A stretch of 64,000 nucleotides of DNA. Origin: Peromyscus leucopus. Taxonomy: Eukaryota > Chordata > Mammalia > Rodentia > Cricetidae. Position numbers and translations under genes: made by a program. Below the pieces are notes generated by a model that saw only the letters and a program-made list of their open reading frames with translations, had not been told where the DNA came from and did no database searches. Positions 47,509 to 59,462 of this stretch are shown here, in pieces. Where the stretch lies: the NCBI RefSeq assembly GCF_004664715.2, contig NC_051070.1:41628456-41692455 (forward strand). The letters run 5' to 3'. Every line of letters begins with the position of its first letter. Positions within the stretch are counted from its first letter, which is position 1.

Positions 47509-48175
47509 TTACAAGGTAGGAATTTTAAGCCTGGAAATGAACTAAATAATTTGTTCAGAGTTTCAACTTAGCATTTAATAAAAAAGATTCATGTAATCAT
47601 GGAACTTCTGGTAAATTCATGAATTCTTGGGGTTGCAAAAAGTAACTAGTTTGGAAAAGTTCACAGATTCTTATAATGAGAACACTATAAAATTTCTCTG
47701 AGGGAAATACACTATCAAAGCATTCTCTAAGAGAAAATAGAATTACTATTCAGGGCAACTGAGAAGAAACAGTGGTGATCTACCTTTGCAACTGGGTTGT
47801 TTCAGTACATTTACCTAAATGTGGTCTCCTCTCTTGTGGTGATGACATGGATGTTAGCAAACATAAGAGCAACTGTTACTGCTATTTTCTCCCTCTACCA
47901 GAAGTGCTTGCTACCATCATAAGTCTTCTTACTTGGTATAATTTAATACAGCCCATCTTAACTGTTTTTATGAAATAATTTGATCTGTGAAGGAGGCTTT
48001 GAAGAAATCACAAAATAGTGTCATAAATATGACTGAAGAAATTTAAAAAATTATTCTATAATACAAGAAAGAAATTTTAAAGTTAAATTACTCTTTTGCT
48101 ATATAATATAAAAAAATTATACCACTATATACAAAATTTATGGAGGCTATAATACATGATGAGATAAGGTGAAAT
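46900..48175. other. Unassigned DNA with an interrupted T-tract
   Basis: No gene or transposon was recognised. Poly(T) broken by single G residues occupies 47466-47510. The 68-codon frame at 47772-47978 has no recognisable motif. Confidence 0.5.
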
Positions 48176-48180
48176 AGGAA

Positions 48181-48385
48181 CTAGAAAGATGACTCAGTGG
48201 TAAACAGCCATGAATGCTCTTCCACAGGCCCCTGGTTCAACTCCCGGCTCTCACATGGCAGTTAACAACTGCCTGCAACTCCTGTTCCAGGGAATCTGAT
48301 GGTTTGGGGCCGCTGTGGGCACTGCACACATGTGCTGAGCAGACCAAAACACCCATACACATAAAATAAAAGGGAAAATACCTCA
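48181..48385 (+). mobile_element. B3-like SINE
   Basis: 'ctagaaagatgactcagtgg', 'cccctggttcaactcccggc' (B-box region) and the tail block 'cacccatacacataaaataaaa' match B3, a B2-related tRNA-derived SINE. It is moderately diverged. Confidence 0.8.
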
Positions 48386-48812
48386 AAAGATTTAAAAGGA
48401 TACTAGAAAGAGAAAATGACAAAAAACCCTAACTTTAGTTCAATTAAATTGTGAGCACAGACAAAAAGAAGTTTTTCATAATACAGTTTATATTTTTTTC
48501 ACAACACACTTTAGATTCTATCCATTAAGCAAAAACAATAATAATACTAGTGAGAATGGTCTGAATTATTTGAAGAACAAAATCTCATGGGTGTAATAGT
48601 TGTTAAATTATTAAATATTATTAAATTTTATGAATTATAAGTTCTCTTTCCCTTTGCATCTGTTATCATAGGAAAATTAGCAAATATTAGTTTATAAATT
48701 CATTTATAATTTCTTTAGTTTTTATATACTATACCATATGACTGAACATTATATAATAATAATACAATGTTAATTTCAAATGAAAATAGCTATCTATCAG
48801 TTTTGGAATAAA

Positions 48813-49333
48813 TGATACTGCGGTGGTATTGTGTTCCCCAAAATATTGTGCACCCTAATAAACTTATCTGGGGTCGAAAACAGAACCGCCACAATATTAA
48901 ACATAGAGGATAGGCAGTGGTAGCCCACGCCTTTAATCCTAGCATTCCAGAGGCAGAAATCCATGTGTTCAAGGACACAGCCAAGCCTGGTGACTCATGC
49001 CTTTAATCCCAGAAAGCGAGCCTTTAATCCCAGGGAGTGAGGCAGAAAGCAGAAAGGTATATAAGGTATGAGGAGCAGAAACTAGAAGCATTTGGCTAGT
49101 TGAGGTTTTAGCTGGTTAAACTTCAGGCTTTCGAGCAGCAATTCAGCTGAGAGCCATTGGGATGAGGACTCAGAGGCCTCCAGTCTAAGGAAACAAGACC
49201 AGCTGAGGATCTGGAGAGGTGAGGTAGCTGTGGCTTGTTCTGTCTCTCTGACCATCCAGGATTTCACCCCAATAACTGGCCTTAGGTTTGATTTTTATTA
49301 ACAAGACTCTTTAAGATTCATGCTACATGATAC
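48813..49333 (+). mobile_element. ERVK-type solo LTR (family B), 6-bp duplication
   Basis: The LTR (48819-49327) starts TGCGGTGGTATTGTGTTCCC and ends AAGATTCATGCTACA. TGATAC is repeated exactly at 48813-48818 and 49328-49333. It shares the AATAAA box, the B1-like 'gcctttaatcccag' modules and a TATA-like GTATATAAGG (49058-49067) with the copies at 20337 and 62920. Confidence 0.93.
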
Positions 49334-49977
49334 TGAAGAGATTTTTAAAATAGTGCATCTTCATGGCTGTAGAACATAGTATCAGATGTACTGTGGTATG
49401 TATGACCTGGTGATCTGCTCTTCCGAGTGGCTGTTTCTTTGCTGCCTTTGCTGTAAGCCATTGATTATGTCCTCTTTTATTAGGTAAGCATTTCAAGCTA
49501 CAGATTTGACCATTAACTTGTCCTTAGAACATGACACATAAACAGATTTATAGTGCTTTAATAATGATCCTGACTACAATATTCCTAAAATTTCATTTCA
49601 TCTTTTATCTGTGGAAAAATTATAGATAATTTTTTAAGATAAAAATTATTTTAACTTGTCTTCTTCGGTTTACAAATACATTCAGATTTTGGGGTTTTCT
49701 ATTCTCACTGAAATGGTTATACCATCTTTATTGATATACCTCACACATGTCGCAAAGATCAATCTTAAATACTGGAAATAACCATTCATGGCTGTCTTTG
49801 TTAAGAGAAAGTTCACATTCATACACTCATGACCACTGTCAAGATTCTTTCATGACTTACTCTGTAAGACTTACATATTTTAGATAACATTTAAACTTTT
49901 GCTGTGTTCTAGCCATTGGAAGATGTTGAACATTCTATGAACAGCACTAAGCCATGTATATTCTATAGTTATTGAGT
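49334..49977. other. Unassigned AT-rich DNA
   Basis: Nothing recognisable was seen between the solo LTR and the L1. Confidence 0.5.
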
Positions 49978-51181
49978 AAATGTTCTAGAAAGATGTTCAT
50001 ATCAGCATTGTATGTAATAGCCAAAACCTGGAAACAACCTAGATGCCCTTCAACTGAAGAATGGATAAATGAATTGTGGCACATATACACAACGGAATAC
50101 TACTCAGCAGAGAAAAACAATGACATCATGAGGTTTGCAGGCAAATGGATGGATCTAGAAAAAATCATCCTGAGTGAGGTAACCCAGACTCAGAAAGACA
50201 AATATGGTATGTACTCACTCATAGGAGGATACAAGATGTGGAACAAGTATGACTGGACTGCTACTCACATCACCAGTGAGGCTACCTGCAAAACAGGACC
50301 TCAAGAAAGACACAGGGATCACCCAATGACTGAGAAATGGATGAGATCTACATGAACAGCCTGGACATGAGTGGGAGCAATGAAGGGCGAGGTTCGAGGG
50401 AAAGAGAGCAGGAGATCCCACCTGGATCAAGAACAGAGAGGGAGAACAAGGAATAGGAGACCATAGTAAATGAAGACCACATGAGAAAGGAAGAAACAAA
50501 GTGCTAAAGAGGCCCACAGAAATCCACAAAGATACCCCCACAAAAGACTGCTGGCAATGGCCGAGAGACAGCCAGGACTGACCTACTCTGGTGATGGGAT
50601 GGCCAAACACCCTAATAGTTGTGCCAGAAACCCCATCCAAGGACTGAGGAATCTGGATGCAGACATCCACAGCTAGGCCTCCGGGTGGAGCGCTGGGAGT
50701 CTAATTAGCGAGACAGAGGAGGGTTTATATGACTGAGAATTGTTGAAACCAAGGTTGGATAAAGTACAGGGACAAATAGCCAAATGAATGGAAACACATG
50801 AACTATGAATCAAAGGCTGAGGACCCCCAACTGATTCAGGCCTCTGAATAGGTGAGACAGTTGATTGGCTTGATCTGTTTGGGAGGCATCTAGGCAATGG
50901 TACCAGGTCCTGGGCTCGCTGCATGAGATAGCTGTTTGAAACCTGGGACTTATACAGGGACGCTTGGCTCAATCTGGGAGGAGGGGACTGGAACTGCCTG
51001 GACTGAGTCTGTCAGGTCGATCTCAGTCCTCAGGGGTGGCTTTGATCTGGAGGTGGTGGGAATCAGGGGTGGGCTGAGGGGAAGGAGAGGGGGGGCAGGA
51101 AGGGGGAGAACAAGGAAATCTGTGGCTGTTATGTAGAACTGAATAGTATTGTAAAATAAAAGAAAAAAATGTTCTAGAAAG
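49978..51181 (+). mobile_element. 5'-truncated L1 (1.2 kb) with 15-bp target duplication
   Basis: AAATGTTCTAGAAAG is repeated exactly at 49978-49992 and 51167-51181. The insert starts inside the last part of ORF2, encoding about the final 120 codons (to the stop at 50353-50355), then the full 3' UTR and a short A-rich tail. It matches the L1 at 32270-36660 and serves as the colinear reference for the twin-primed copy at 4266-4999. Exact duplications and an intact C-terminal frame suggest a comparatively recent insertion. Confidence 0.95.
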
Positions 51182-52369
51182 TATAATTAAAATACAGAAA
51201 AAGAGAGAATGTTCCTATCTTTCATGGCCTAACTTTTAATAAACTTCCAATTGTTTTTGAGATGCTAAAATTTTTTATTACAGTTCTAAAATTGTCTATT
51301 TTTTTTTTAAAGTATATAGATTTGCTTCCTATATTTTAAGGTTCTTTTAGAAATATATATTTATAAACATAGTAATTTCACAATTCATTCATATGCTAAG
51401 TGTTATAAAGTTCCAAATCTCACATGTAATCATCTTTTTCCTGAATTATACTTTTTCTAACATTAATATGGTCACTCTAGGGCTCTTATTTACTGTTTGC
51501 TAGTATTAGTTTCATTCCTCTTAATTACTGTTTGCAAGTATTAGTTTCATTCCAGTTGTTTCCAAATAATTTATGTCATTGTATTTCAAATGCAATTTTT
51601 GTAGTTAGAATAGTGTTTTTATTTTTTAATCTATTTCATTAACACCTGTTTCTGATTATAGTGTCCAGTCCATCTGCCTTGAAATATGTTATTGATATGA
51701 TTTGAATCACATTTAACATCTTATTACCCTTCTATTTTTATTTGTTTTTACACCTTTGTTCTATTTTTTAACTGTTGGAGAACATATTTTAAATATTGAA
51801 TTTTGTTTTAATAACTAAACTTTACCTCTGCCTTTAGAGTAAAATGCAATGGTTATTTTAGAGATTAAAATATGCTGTCTTAATTTTTATAGAGTTGGCT
51901 AGCTAATAAACTCACATGAATCGCAGGAAAGTTGAAATAATGTAGTTTTCTTATTATTTATTTATTTGTGTCATGGATGTATGGTATGTTTAATGTGTGT
52001 AATTTCTATAGAATTGACATTTCAGCTGTATTACTATCTGATATAATTTTATTAAATTGATTTTATTTCCTGTAATATAACAAAATGCAGCTAAACATTT
52101 TTATATTATGTTATCAAGATTTTATTTAGTTTTTGAGTTTTAGAAGAAGATATCATGCTGAAAGCAGAATTATTTTACAATTTGTTTCTTTCAGTATATT
52201 AAAAGGACAACTATTTAGGATATCTGTAGAGTCAGGAAATTACTAATGATCTGTGGGAAGGGGCAATCAAGGAAGAGCAGATACTCTGCACTGTTACAAA
52301 TGTTTTTAAAAAACTATGGAAAACAAAGGAATTGAGGTTAAGATGTGGAGTGTCTGATAGAGGAATGAG
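51182..52369. other. AT-rich unassigned DNA with a short tandem duplication
   Basis: No gene was seen. A unit of about 46 bp containing TTACTGTTTGC(T/A)AGTATTAGTTTCATTCC occurs twice in tandem at 51489-51556. Confidence 0.6.
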
Positions 52370-52882
52370 TGTTGTAGTTGTGTTTTAACTCTTTTGCTTT
52401 TCTGGAGGTCCTGCCAACAGCTCGCAATTAAATCTACAAGAAGGCTTATTTTTTCTTATAAGTGCCAGAGCTTAGCTTGGCTTATTTCTAGCCAACTTTT
52501 CTTAACATGAATTATCCTGTCTACTTATGGGCCTTTACCTTACTCTATTTTTATATAGCTTTCTTGCACTTACTCTGTGGCTGACTATCAGGCTTGAGGG
52601 CTCGCACTTTTGCGTTCTCCTCTCCTTGTTCTCTTGCTCCTTCCTGATTTCTCCTTCTATTTATTTTCTCAGCCTGCCAGTCACACCTACTCTTTCTCTT
52701 GTCTTGCTGTTTGGCACTTCAGCTTTTTATTAGACCATCAGGTGTTTTAGACAGGCAAAGAATCACAGCTTCACAGGGTTAAACAAATGCAACATAAAAG
52801 AACATAATGCATTTTGCATCATTAAAACAAAGCTCCATAGCATAAACAAATATCACATATCTTAAAATAATATTCCACAACA
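52370..52882 (-). repeat. 3' LTR of the minus-strand ERV
   Basis: It is 513 bp, has terminal TG/CA ends, 'ggtctaataaaaagctgaag' with AATAAA (minus strand, near 52729-52734) and a TATATAAAA box near 52550. This LTR family differs from A, B and C. Confidence 0.8.
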
Positions 52883-54836
52883 TTTCCCCATTTTTGTCTA
52901 AATAAAAATGAAAGGTTTTAACTTTAACATAGTAAAACTATACACAAAAAAACTGTTATCAAAGAAGAATTATTTACAGTGTGCAGTCCATTTATATTTA
53001 GCAAACTCAGATAAAACATTCTACCACCTGTCCCATTTTAGTGACTCCAAAGTTTCATACCTAATTTACTTTCAATCATAGCTAAAGAAGCTGCAACTTC
53101 ATTTAGTCTTTAACTCCATCAAAGTCCCCAGAAGGAATTAATGTTACCTAACAATGGAGACATTTGGCTGCCTGGATAGTCACCAAAAGTTTCTTTGTAA
53201 CACTGGGGCATCCATCTTCAGCCTACAGGCCTAGAGTATTCAGTAAAGCAGTAATTTTGCAGGACTGTCCATCCTTGTTTTGGCAAAGTTCAGCAGTTAC
53301 TTTCCTGTGGGTTCTGCATGTCCAGTCTGCATATGTCCAGTCTGTACAGCACATAGTCAAGTAGTCACAGCAAAAGCAGTTTCTTTCCCAAATTGCCACA
53401 ATGAAAGCAAACTCCTGTGGAGTTTCTTCCATGCCCATCATCCTTTTATGAAGTAAATTGGTGCTGCCAGGACTAGATGTGCCTCATTGCCCTAAGTTAG
53501 CAAAACATTCTAAATGCCATATTCTGTAGGTCTTTGAAGTGTTTGAAGACCATTTATCTAAAATACACCTGTTCCACCTTGAAAACATACCTAATGTGCC
53601 CTCAAGTTTGATTATTATAGATTAACTACTAATCTCTATACATTGAATTTTTTAAAAAGCTGCATAAGAAAAATACCCCAAACAAGAGTAGAAACATATG
53701 TATGGTTTACCAAAATCAACTTTAAATTTGTATTAATATTCCAAAATCCATGCCAATGTAAAATATCTGAATTTAGTTGTTGTCTTTTTTAAACCAATAT
53801 TCTTATATTATATTATAACAAACATCCATAATTAACCAATAACCAAAGTGTCCACACCCCTCTTGGGAATGTGGATGTCACTTTCTCTAGACTGCTTCCT
53901 ATTTTCTCTGGGTGAAGTCGTTTTTAGGGGTCTCTGAGAAAAAAATTTGAGATAATGGCCAAGTCATTGGAAGACCAGCTACAAACTTTGTTGACAGATA
54001 TCACCTGTCAATTTTCTTTCTTGATCATACCTGATCCATATTAACCTGGAACAAATCTACAGCCTCTTGTTTTCTGTGGAACCAAATGCAAAATTGCTAC
54101 TCCAAAACATTTTTAAACTTCTATTTAACAAATACATTTTTGATGTCATTTTTTAAAGTTAAGATAGCCCTAAAGTCTATAGGTTGGTTCAATTTTGTAG
54201 ACTAGTTCACAATCCCACGCCACCCAACAGCTGTCTCTTGCCCATCAACTAGCAAAAATTCAAAATCAACATGATATTATATAGGATCCAGACTCCCTGC
54301 TTATTTGCCATCTTTGCATGGCTTTTTTCTTTTATATTAATTTTAGTGTCTCTTTAAAGACTATTTTTTCAAATTACTTCTTTCTTTCTGTGACTATCTA
54401 TACCCATTTTCATTTCTTTCTTAAGCATATGCACATTGTGAAACACACTGGAACCTGATTAGAGGATTTTGTTTTTGTTTTTTCCATACTTTTTGACCAT
54501 AGGAGCAAACTTTAACCTGCTAAGTTACACCTGAATCCTCCATGCATCACTTGGCTGGATCTGTGTCCTTCTAGGGTTATGAAAGCCAAGATTAAAACTT
54601 GTAGCCTGGTCAGAAGTGCCCTTGACCAGGAACTACATTCAACCACAAGCTATGGAACACCAGTGCCCTGCACTGTGGAAGGCATTTTTTACTTATTTTT
54701 TTCTACTTCGCCTGCTAAGTAGTTTCTGTAGAGCAGAACTTCTTAAAGGAAATGTGTCCATTTTTTTTTGTTTTGTCTTGTTTTTCAAAATTTCTCAGGC
54801 CTTATGGAAATATGTGAGCCCCACCCTGATACTGAA

Positions 54837-54852
54837 TTATTATTATTATTTT
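54837..54852 (+). repeat. (TTA)n short repeat
   Basis: About five TTA units abut the LTR stub. Confidence 0.85.
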
Positions 54853-54959
54853 TTACTCTTTTGCTTTTTTGAAGGGCCCCCAAAAATCAAGGAGTAAAAA
54901 CTACCAAATACAGAGTAGGCTGAATGATAAATAACACTAAAGAACTCAAAAATTCACAT

Positions 54960-55111
54960 GAGCTGTGTGACAGTGGTACAAGCCTTTAATCTCAGCCCCG
55001 GGGAAGTAGAGCCAGTCATATCCCTGAGAGTTCAAGGCCAGCCTGGTCTACAGAATGAGATCCAGGACAGCCATCAAAACTACACAGAAAACCCTGTCTC
55101 AAAAAAAAAAA
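54960..55111 (+). mobile_element. B1 SINE
   Basis: 'cagtggtacaagcctttaatctcagc', 'ttcaaggccagcctggtctacagaatgag' and 'gaaaaccctgtctcaaaaaaa' show a plus-strand B1. No sure duplication was seen. Confidence 0.9.
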
Positions 55112-55152
55112 TTATGAAACTATACTAGCCTACTTTTGTGGAAGTTCCCTGA

Positions 55153-55154
<2 letters not shown>

Positions 55155-55207
<53 letters not shown>
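55155..55207 (+). repeat. (CA)n microsatellite
   Basis: About 25 CA units. Confidence 0.98.
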
Positions 55208-55209
<2 letters not shown>

Positions 55210-55210
<1 letters not shown>

Positions 55211-56620
55211 GGACTAGAAGAGAAGGGAGTTCTACATGAAAAAGTTCATGGTAGGGTATGGATATAATTAAAAAACACATATGAAACTACCAAAGCAGTT
55301 TAATATATATGTTAAATACATACAAACATATGTACATATGTACACTATATATGTGTATATACAAAATAAAATAAAATCCAACTCTGTGTCTTATATCTAA
55401 ACTATAATTCATTATATTGCTTCTTACATGCATTCTATTTTCCTGTGTTGACTTCTCAATATTTTTTCATTTATTATATTTTAGAAGTTTGTCTATGTGA
55501 ACTCTAGTATGGCTTTTTGTCATATTTCCTTGTTATTTTTTATGAGATTGTAGTTTTATCCATTAGACTGCTAAACTCACTTGGTTTACAATGCTCTGAA
55601 CCATAATTTTCTCACATACATCATTCTGCTCTACTTTCTCTGCTCTGAATGTCAGGATTTGGGTTATTGGCTATTGACACTTATTTTTCCACTGCTGTGT
55701 AATATCCTTTGTTAGCTACTTTTTATGAAAATAAATTTTCCATTTAATTTTTTATTTATTGTTGTGTCTGGATGTGTATAATGTGATATATGATTTATAG
55801 TAACCCTCCCTCCATCATGAAAACATTTAATTTGTTCTGAAATTTGCTGTTGAAGTCATCTGTAAAATTTTCATTAAAAATGTATGTCTATTTTTCAGTT
55901 TCAGTTTCTGTATTTTATTCCATTTAAAGAAGGCTTGTGGTTTTCTTCTCTGACATCTTTATTCATTATTAGTTTGTATTTTTAACCTCTTTAAATTGAT
56001 TCATGATAAAAAATTTAAATATTTAATCTCATTGTAGTTCAGCATCTATATTGTCCTTATATTGCTATTTTTATTGTGTATGGGTAATATTTTCCAGTTA
56101 ATGTTATTTTATTTTTAATATCACAAAAATCAATTGTTAGTACTCATTTTAAATGTTTTCCAAAATTTGTTAAATTTTTCTTTCTAAATGGGAATCTAAT
56201 TCATTCTGAGATGTTGCAAGGTAACCAAATCATTAAAACATAAGTATTTATATAATTGATAGCTATATATTTAGAAAAAGTGTTTCTTTGAAAGATTCCA
56301 GTGGTGAATGAACAAAGATTCCTAAAGACTAGATATATATAATTTCCTAAATATTTTCACAAACAAACACAGGAGATCATGAAATTTTGATGTTCAGGTA
56401 GAAAACACAAATTAACTCTAAAGACAAAAGAAAAATTGACAGAATTATTAAAAAGAAAGCTTATACCTTAGATTCCAACAAAAGACAGTTTCCATTGAGT
56501 AGGTTCATCATCAATTATATACATGAGGCTGCTTGAAACAGGAGCTGAAATTTCTGTAAAGTTAGATGCTATCTTTAGTGGTATCATAAAAAATGTAACA
56601 GATAATTAAAAGAAAGAGAC
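55210..56620. other. AT-rich unassigned DNA
   Basis: No gene was seen. Parts of 55400-56180 resemble very old minus-strand L1 in base composition and word use, but I cannot support the assignment. Confidence 0.4.
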
Positions 56621-56624
56621 TGTG

Positions 56625-57090
56625 TTAGTCGGGGTTCTCTAAAGGAACATAACTAATAGAATTCATTCTGTAGAGCAATTTATTAGCTGGGATGAGTAGT
56701 CTAACAATTGCACTCTGAATGCTGTAGAAGATAAAAACTTGGTAGATGAGCAGTCTAAGAACCTAGATACTATTATAGTCATGAAGTCCTAGGGAGATGC
56801 TGGTCTCCAGTCCATGTTGTATGCCAAAGAAGCTGGATTCTAATTACAAAGGAAGATGGTAGCAACAACAATGGCATAGACATCTACCAATAAAAACATA
56901 ACCAGGCAAACAAGCACGTTTTACCTTTCCACTAGACCCCTTTGCACTCAGACCTCTTTATATCTGGGCCACCACATAAAGTTGCTGTCCAATTCTGGAG
57001 ACTGTGTTCTCCCTACAGTTTATAATTCTTGGAGATACTTTCACAGACCTGTCCAGGGATTCTGGTGATGAGCAAAATTAAATATTAAGA
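56625..57090 (+). mobile_element. Old rodent LTR-like interspersed repeat
   Basis: 'gtgttagtcggggttctctaaaggaacataactaatagaattcattctg' (56622-56670) and 'ggagatgctggtctccagtccat' match a common rodent repeat that begins TGTTAGTCAGGGTTCTCTAG. The strand assignment is arbitrary. Family not named. Confidence 0.55.
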
Positions 57091-58255
57091 GACCTAGCTA
57101 GTTCTGGATGCTGCAAGTTGGCAAGAAAGAGATATCATTCAGTTTCTTTATTGAACCAGTATTCAAATCCAAAACCCATTAAGTGAAGAGTTGGCCAGGT
57201 TCTCAAGTTAAAGTTCCTCACAATACAACAGTGATTGTATGCCATGATATTCTGAGTCATCATTCAAGAGGGCAGTAGTCTTTACTTGTGTTGCTATGCA
57301 CTGGAGGCAGAAGAATTAGGGAAATGAGCAGACACTTGCAAGATCAACAGAAAAGAATCTGATTTGATTTGATATTTAGAGGAATCAAGCATTGTTACTG
57401 TGCTGCTGAGCATTTACAAAGACCACAAAATATAAGTCGTCTTTCTCTAGTTCCTAGAACAATGATTTAAATCAGAACATCAGGCTATTTTGAATAATCC
57501 TTATAATTGTCTCAGAAATTAGAGATTTTGACTGAATGATAAAAAAATCATTCTATTTAAAATGAACAAACTTGGTAGATTGTAAATAGCAGACTGCCAG
57601 AAACTCTATTATTTGCTCTAATTTAAGGTATAATGAAGGATATAGTGTCATTATATGAACACATTTATAAATATATGATTATTGATTAATGTTGGCATAC
57701 ATTAATATTTAAGTGAGAACTGAATATCAGCAACCATTCACCTAGACATAGTTTAACAGTATCTCATTAGATCATTGTTCTCAGGCTATATCAGTCTCTC
57801 ATTATCTGAAGTAATATAGTATTAGAAATCTAGATCTACAGGACAGTCTAAGATATCATACATCTCAACACTTTTAAATAGTTTTGATAAGGCATACACA
57901 TATGTAGTGTGTAAGATAAAGATTTTTCTTTAAAAAATCATATAAATTTATCCTTATCATGTTTTCCACTTCTTAGACTAGCCAAAATAATATAATACTA
58001 AAGCTTAATATTTTATTTTATACACTTATCCTTTGATACTATGTAGCTTACAGACTGCATTGTGTCAAGGATCCTACACAAATTTTAATGTATCCCAGGT
58101 GTGTGTTATCTTAAACACTTTCCCTGCTATGATCCTAGCAGGCTGCTTGTGAACTCATTCAGTAATAACATAAATGTATTTTCAGCATGGTACTGAGAAT
58201 GATCGTCATATGCATGTATTTATTTACCTAATAGAATTTTTACACTGAAAAAATT
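57091..58255. other. AT-rich unassigned DNA
   Basis: No gene or recognisable repeat was seen. Confidence 0.5.
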
Positions 58256-58400
58256 TATTGTGGATCCCAGTGCACACTTTTAAACCTAGCAGTCCAGAGA
58301 AAAAAGCAGGAAGACCTCTAAGTTTTCAAGGCCAGGTTGGTCTAAGTATCAAACTTCAGACCAGGCAGAGCTACATAGAGATGATCTGTTTCAAAGAAGG
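58256..58400 (+). mobile_element. Old B1-like SINE
   Basis: 'ggatcccagtgcacacttttaaacctagcagtccagag' (58262-58299), 'caaggccaggttggtctaa' and 'gagctacatagagatgatctgtttcaaag' follow plus-strand B1 order. The GGA repeat begins at its tail. Confidence 0.7.
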
Positions 58401-58410
58401 TGGGGAAGGA

Positions 58411-58475
58411 AAAGGAGGAGGAGGAGGAGGAGGAGGAGGAGGAGGAGGAGGAGGAGGAGGAAGGAGGAAGGAGGA
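58411..58475 (+). repeat. (GGA)n microsatellite
   Basis: About 18 GGA units plus imperfect ones, seeded at the tail of a B1. A 93-codon frame across it translates as polyglycine and is an artefact. Confidence 0.97.
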
Positions 58476-58481
58476 GTTACT

Positions 58482-58781
58482 TGTGAAATTATTAAGGCAA
58501 CTCCATGTAGTTAAAAGGGTGGATTATTTTGTGTGGTAACTTACAAGTAAAGGGATAGGTTACAGGGTCTGGGATAGGTGTAGCACAGTCAGGCAGTGTT
58601 CTCTGGAGAACTCTGCTAGGTCTACCTCCAGCGTCCAAGGTCCACGAACCAAGAGAGCCAGCGTATCCAGATCTCGGGTCTTCAGGGTCCTCTCTCAGCC
58701 CTGCCTTGTAGGCAGAACAGTTACTGAAGCCTCCATAGGGTTGGCACTTCTAGATCAAAGCTGGAATGGCTACCCACTACA
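58482..58781 (-). mobile_element. Solo LTR, family C (as in the provirus at 5703)
   Basis: On the minus strand it begins TGTAGTGGGTAGCCATTCCAGC and follows the provirus LTRs through 'agaacactgc', 'ttacttgtaagtta' and 'ttaataatttcac'. GAGGAG lies on both sides (58471-58476, 58782-58787), but the purine-rich surroundings make that duplication weak evidence. It proves that family C has more than one genomic insertion. Confidence 0.85.
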
Positions 58782-59393
58782 GAGGAGGAGAGAGATAGAG
58801 AGAAGAGGGCTTTGAAGGGCAGGGAAGGAGAGGGGAGGGGAGGGGACTGAAGGGGAGAGGAGGAAAAACTTGCAGTGCTTTGGTGTCCTGGCTAGTCCTG
58901 GTTGTCAAATCGATATACCTGTGCAGAAGGGACTTCAGTTCAGGAATTGACTCATCAGATTGCCCCGTGTGCACAAATATGGGGTTTGGTTTTGATTTCT
59001 AAATGATAGAGGAGAGTTTATCCTACTGTGGTCTTGCCATTGGTGGGCACATAGACCTGTATTGTATAAGGATGATAGTTTAGGTAAGTTTTAGTAAGAA
59101 ACAGGGGAAGCATGTCAGTAAACAGGGTTCCTCTCTGATTCCTGCTTAGGTACTTTCCTCTGAGTCCCATTCTTAAGTTTGTTTTGAGATTTTTGCTTGG
59201 TTTCCCTTGAACGATGGACTATATTCTTTGAATCAAATAGACTCTTTTGTTCCCAAGTAGTTTTGTGTTAGTGTTTTATCACACCAACAGAAATGAAAGT
59301 AGGAGGACAAAGTCTATGAAGGAGACTGGGGGATCCTATGAAAGGACGCACTAAAGGTTTTTTTTTTTTTTTACACTCTAGAACAGAGCTCTT

Positions 59394-59394
<1 letters not shown>

Positions 59395-59458
<64 letters not shown>
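59395..59458 (+). repeat. (TC)n microsatellite
   Basis: About 32 uninterrupted TC units, one of the longest pure repeats in the window. The minus-strand frame over it is an Arg-Glu repeat translation. Confidence 0.98.

Positions 59459-59462
<4 letters not shown>

Larger units (their letters stand above)
52370..54876 (-). mobile_element. Minus-strand ERV, coding-depleted, with truncated 5' LTR
   Basis: The 3' LTR is at 52370-52882 (minus strand: starts TGTTGTGGAATATTATTTTA, ends CACAACTACAACA). Next to it a polypurine tract, AAAAATGGGGAAA on the minus strand, marks the internal region. At the far end, 54850-54876 repeats the last bases of the LTR ('actcttttgcttttttgaagg' against 'actcttttgcttttctggagg'), so the 5' LTR survives only as a stub. 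A Lys-type primer-site relic (CAGGGTGGGGCTCACA on the minus strand) lies just inside it. The 1.9-kb internal part has no gag, pol or env frame. The two LTR ends make this a deleted, non-autonomous ERVK-type element. Confidence 0.8.

Noticed and set aside
50215..50670. 151-codon minus-strand frame
   Set aside because: It is antisense to L1 ORF2 end and 3' UTR; the same frame recurs antisense to the other L1 copies (35727-36150).
58258..58539. Glycine-rich 93-codon frame
   Set aside because: It is the GGA microsatellite plus old B1 and LTR sequence.
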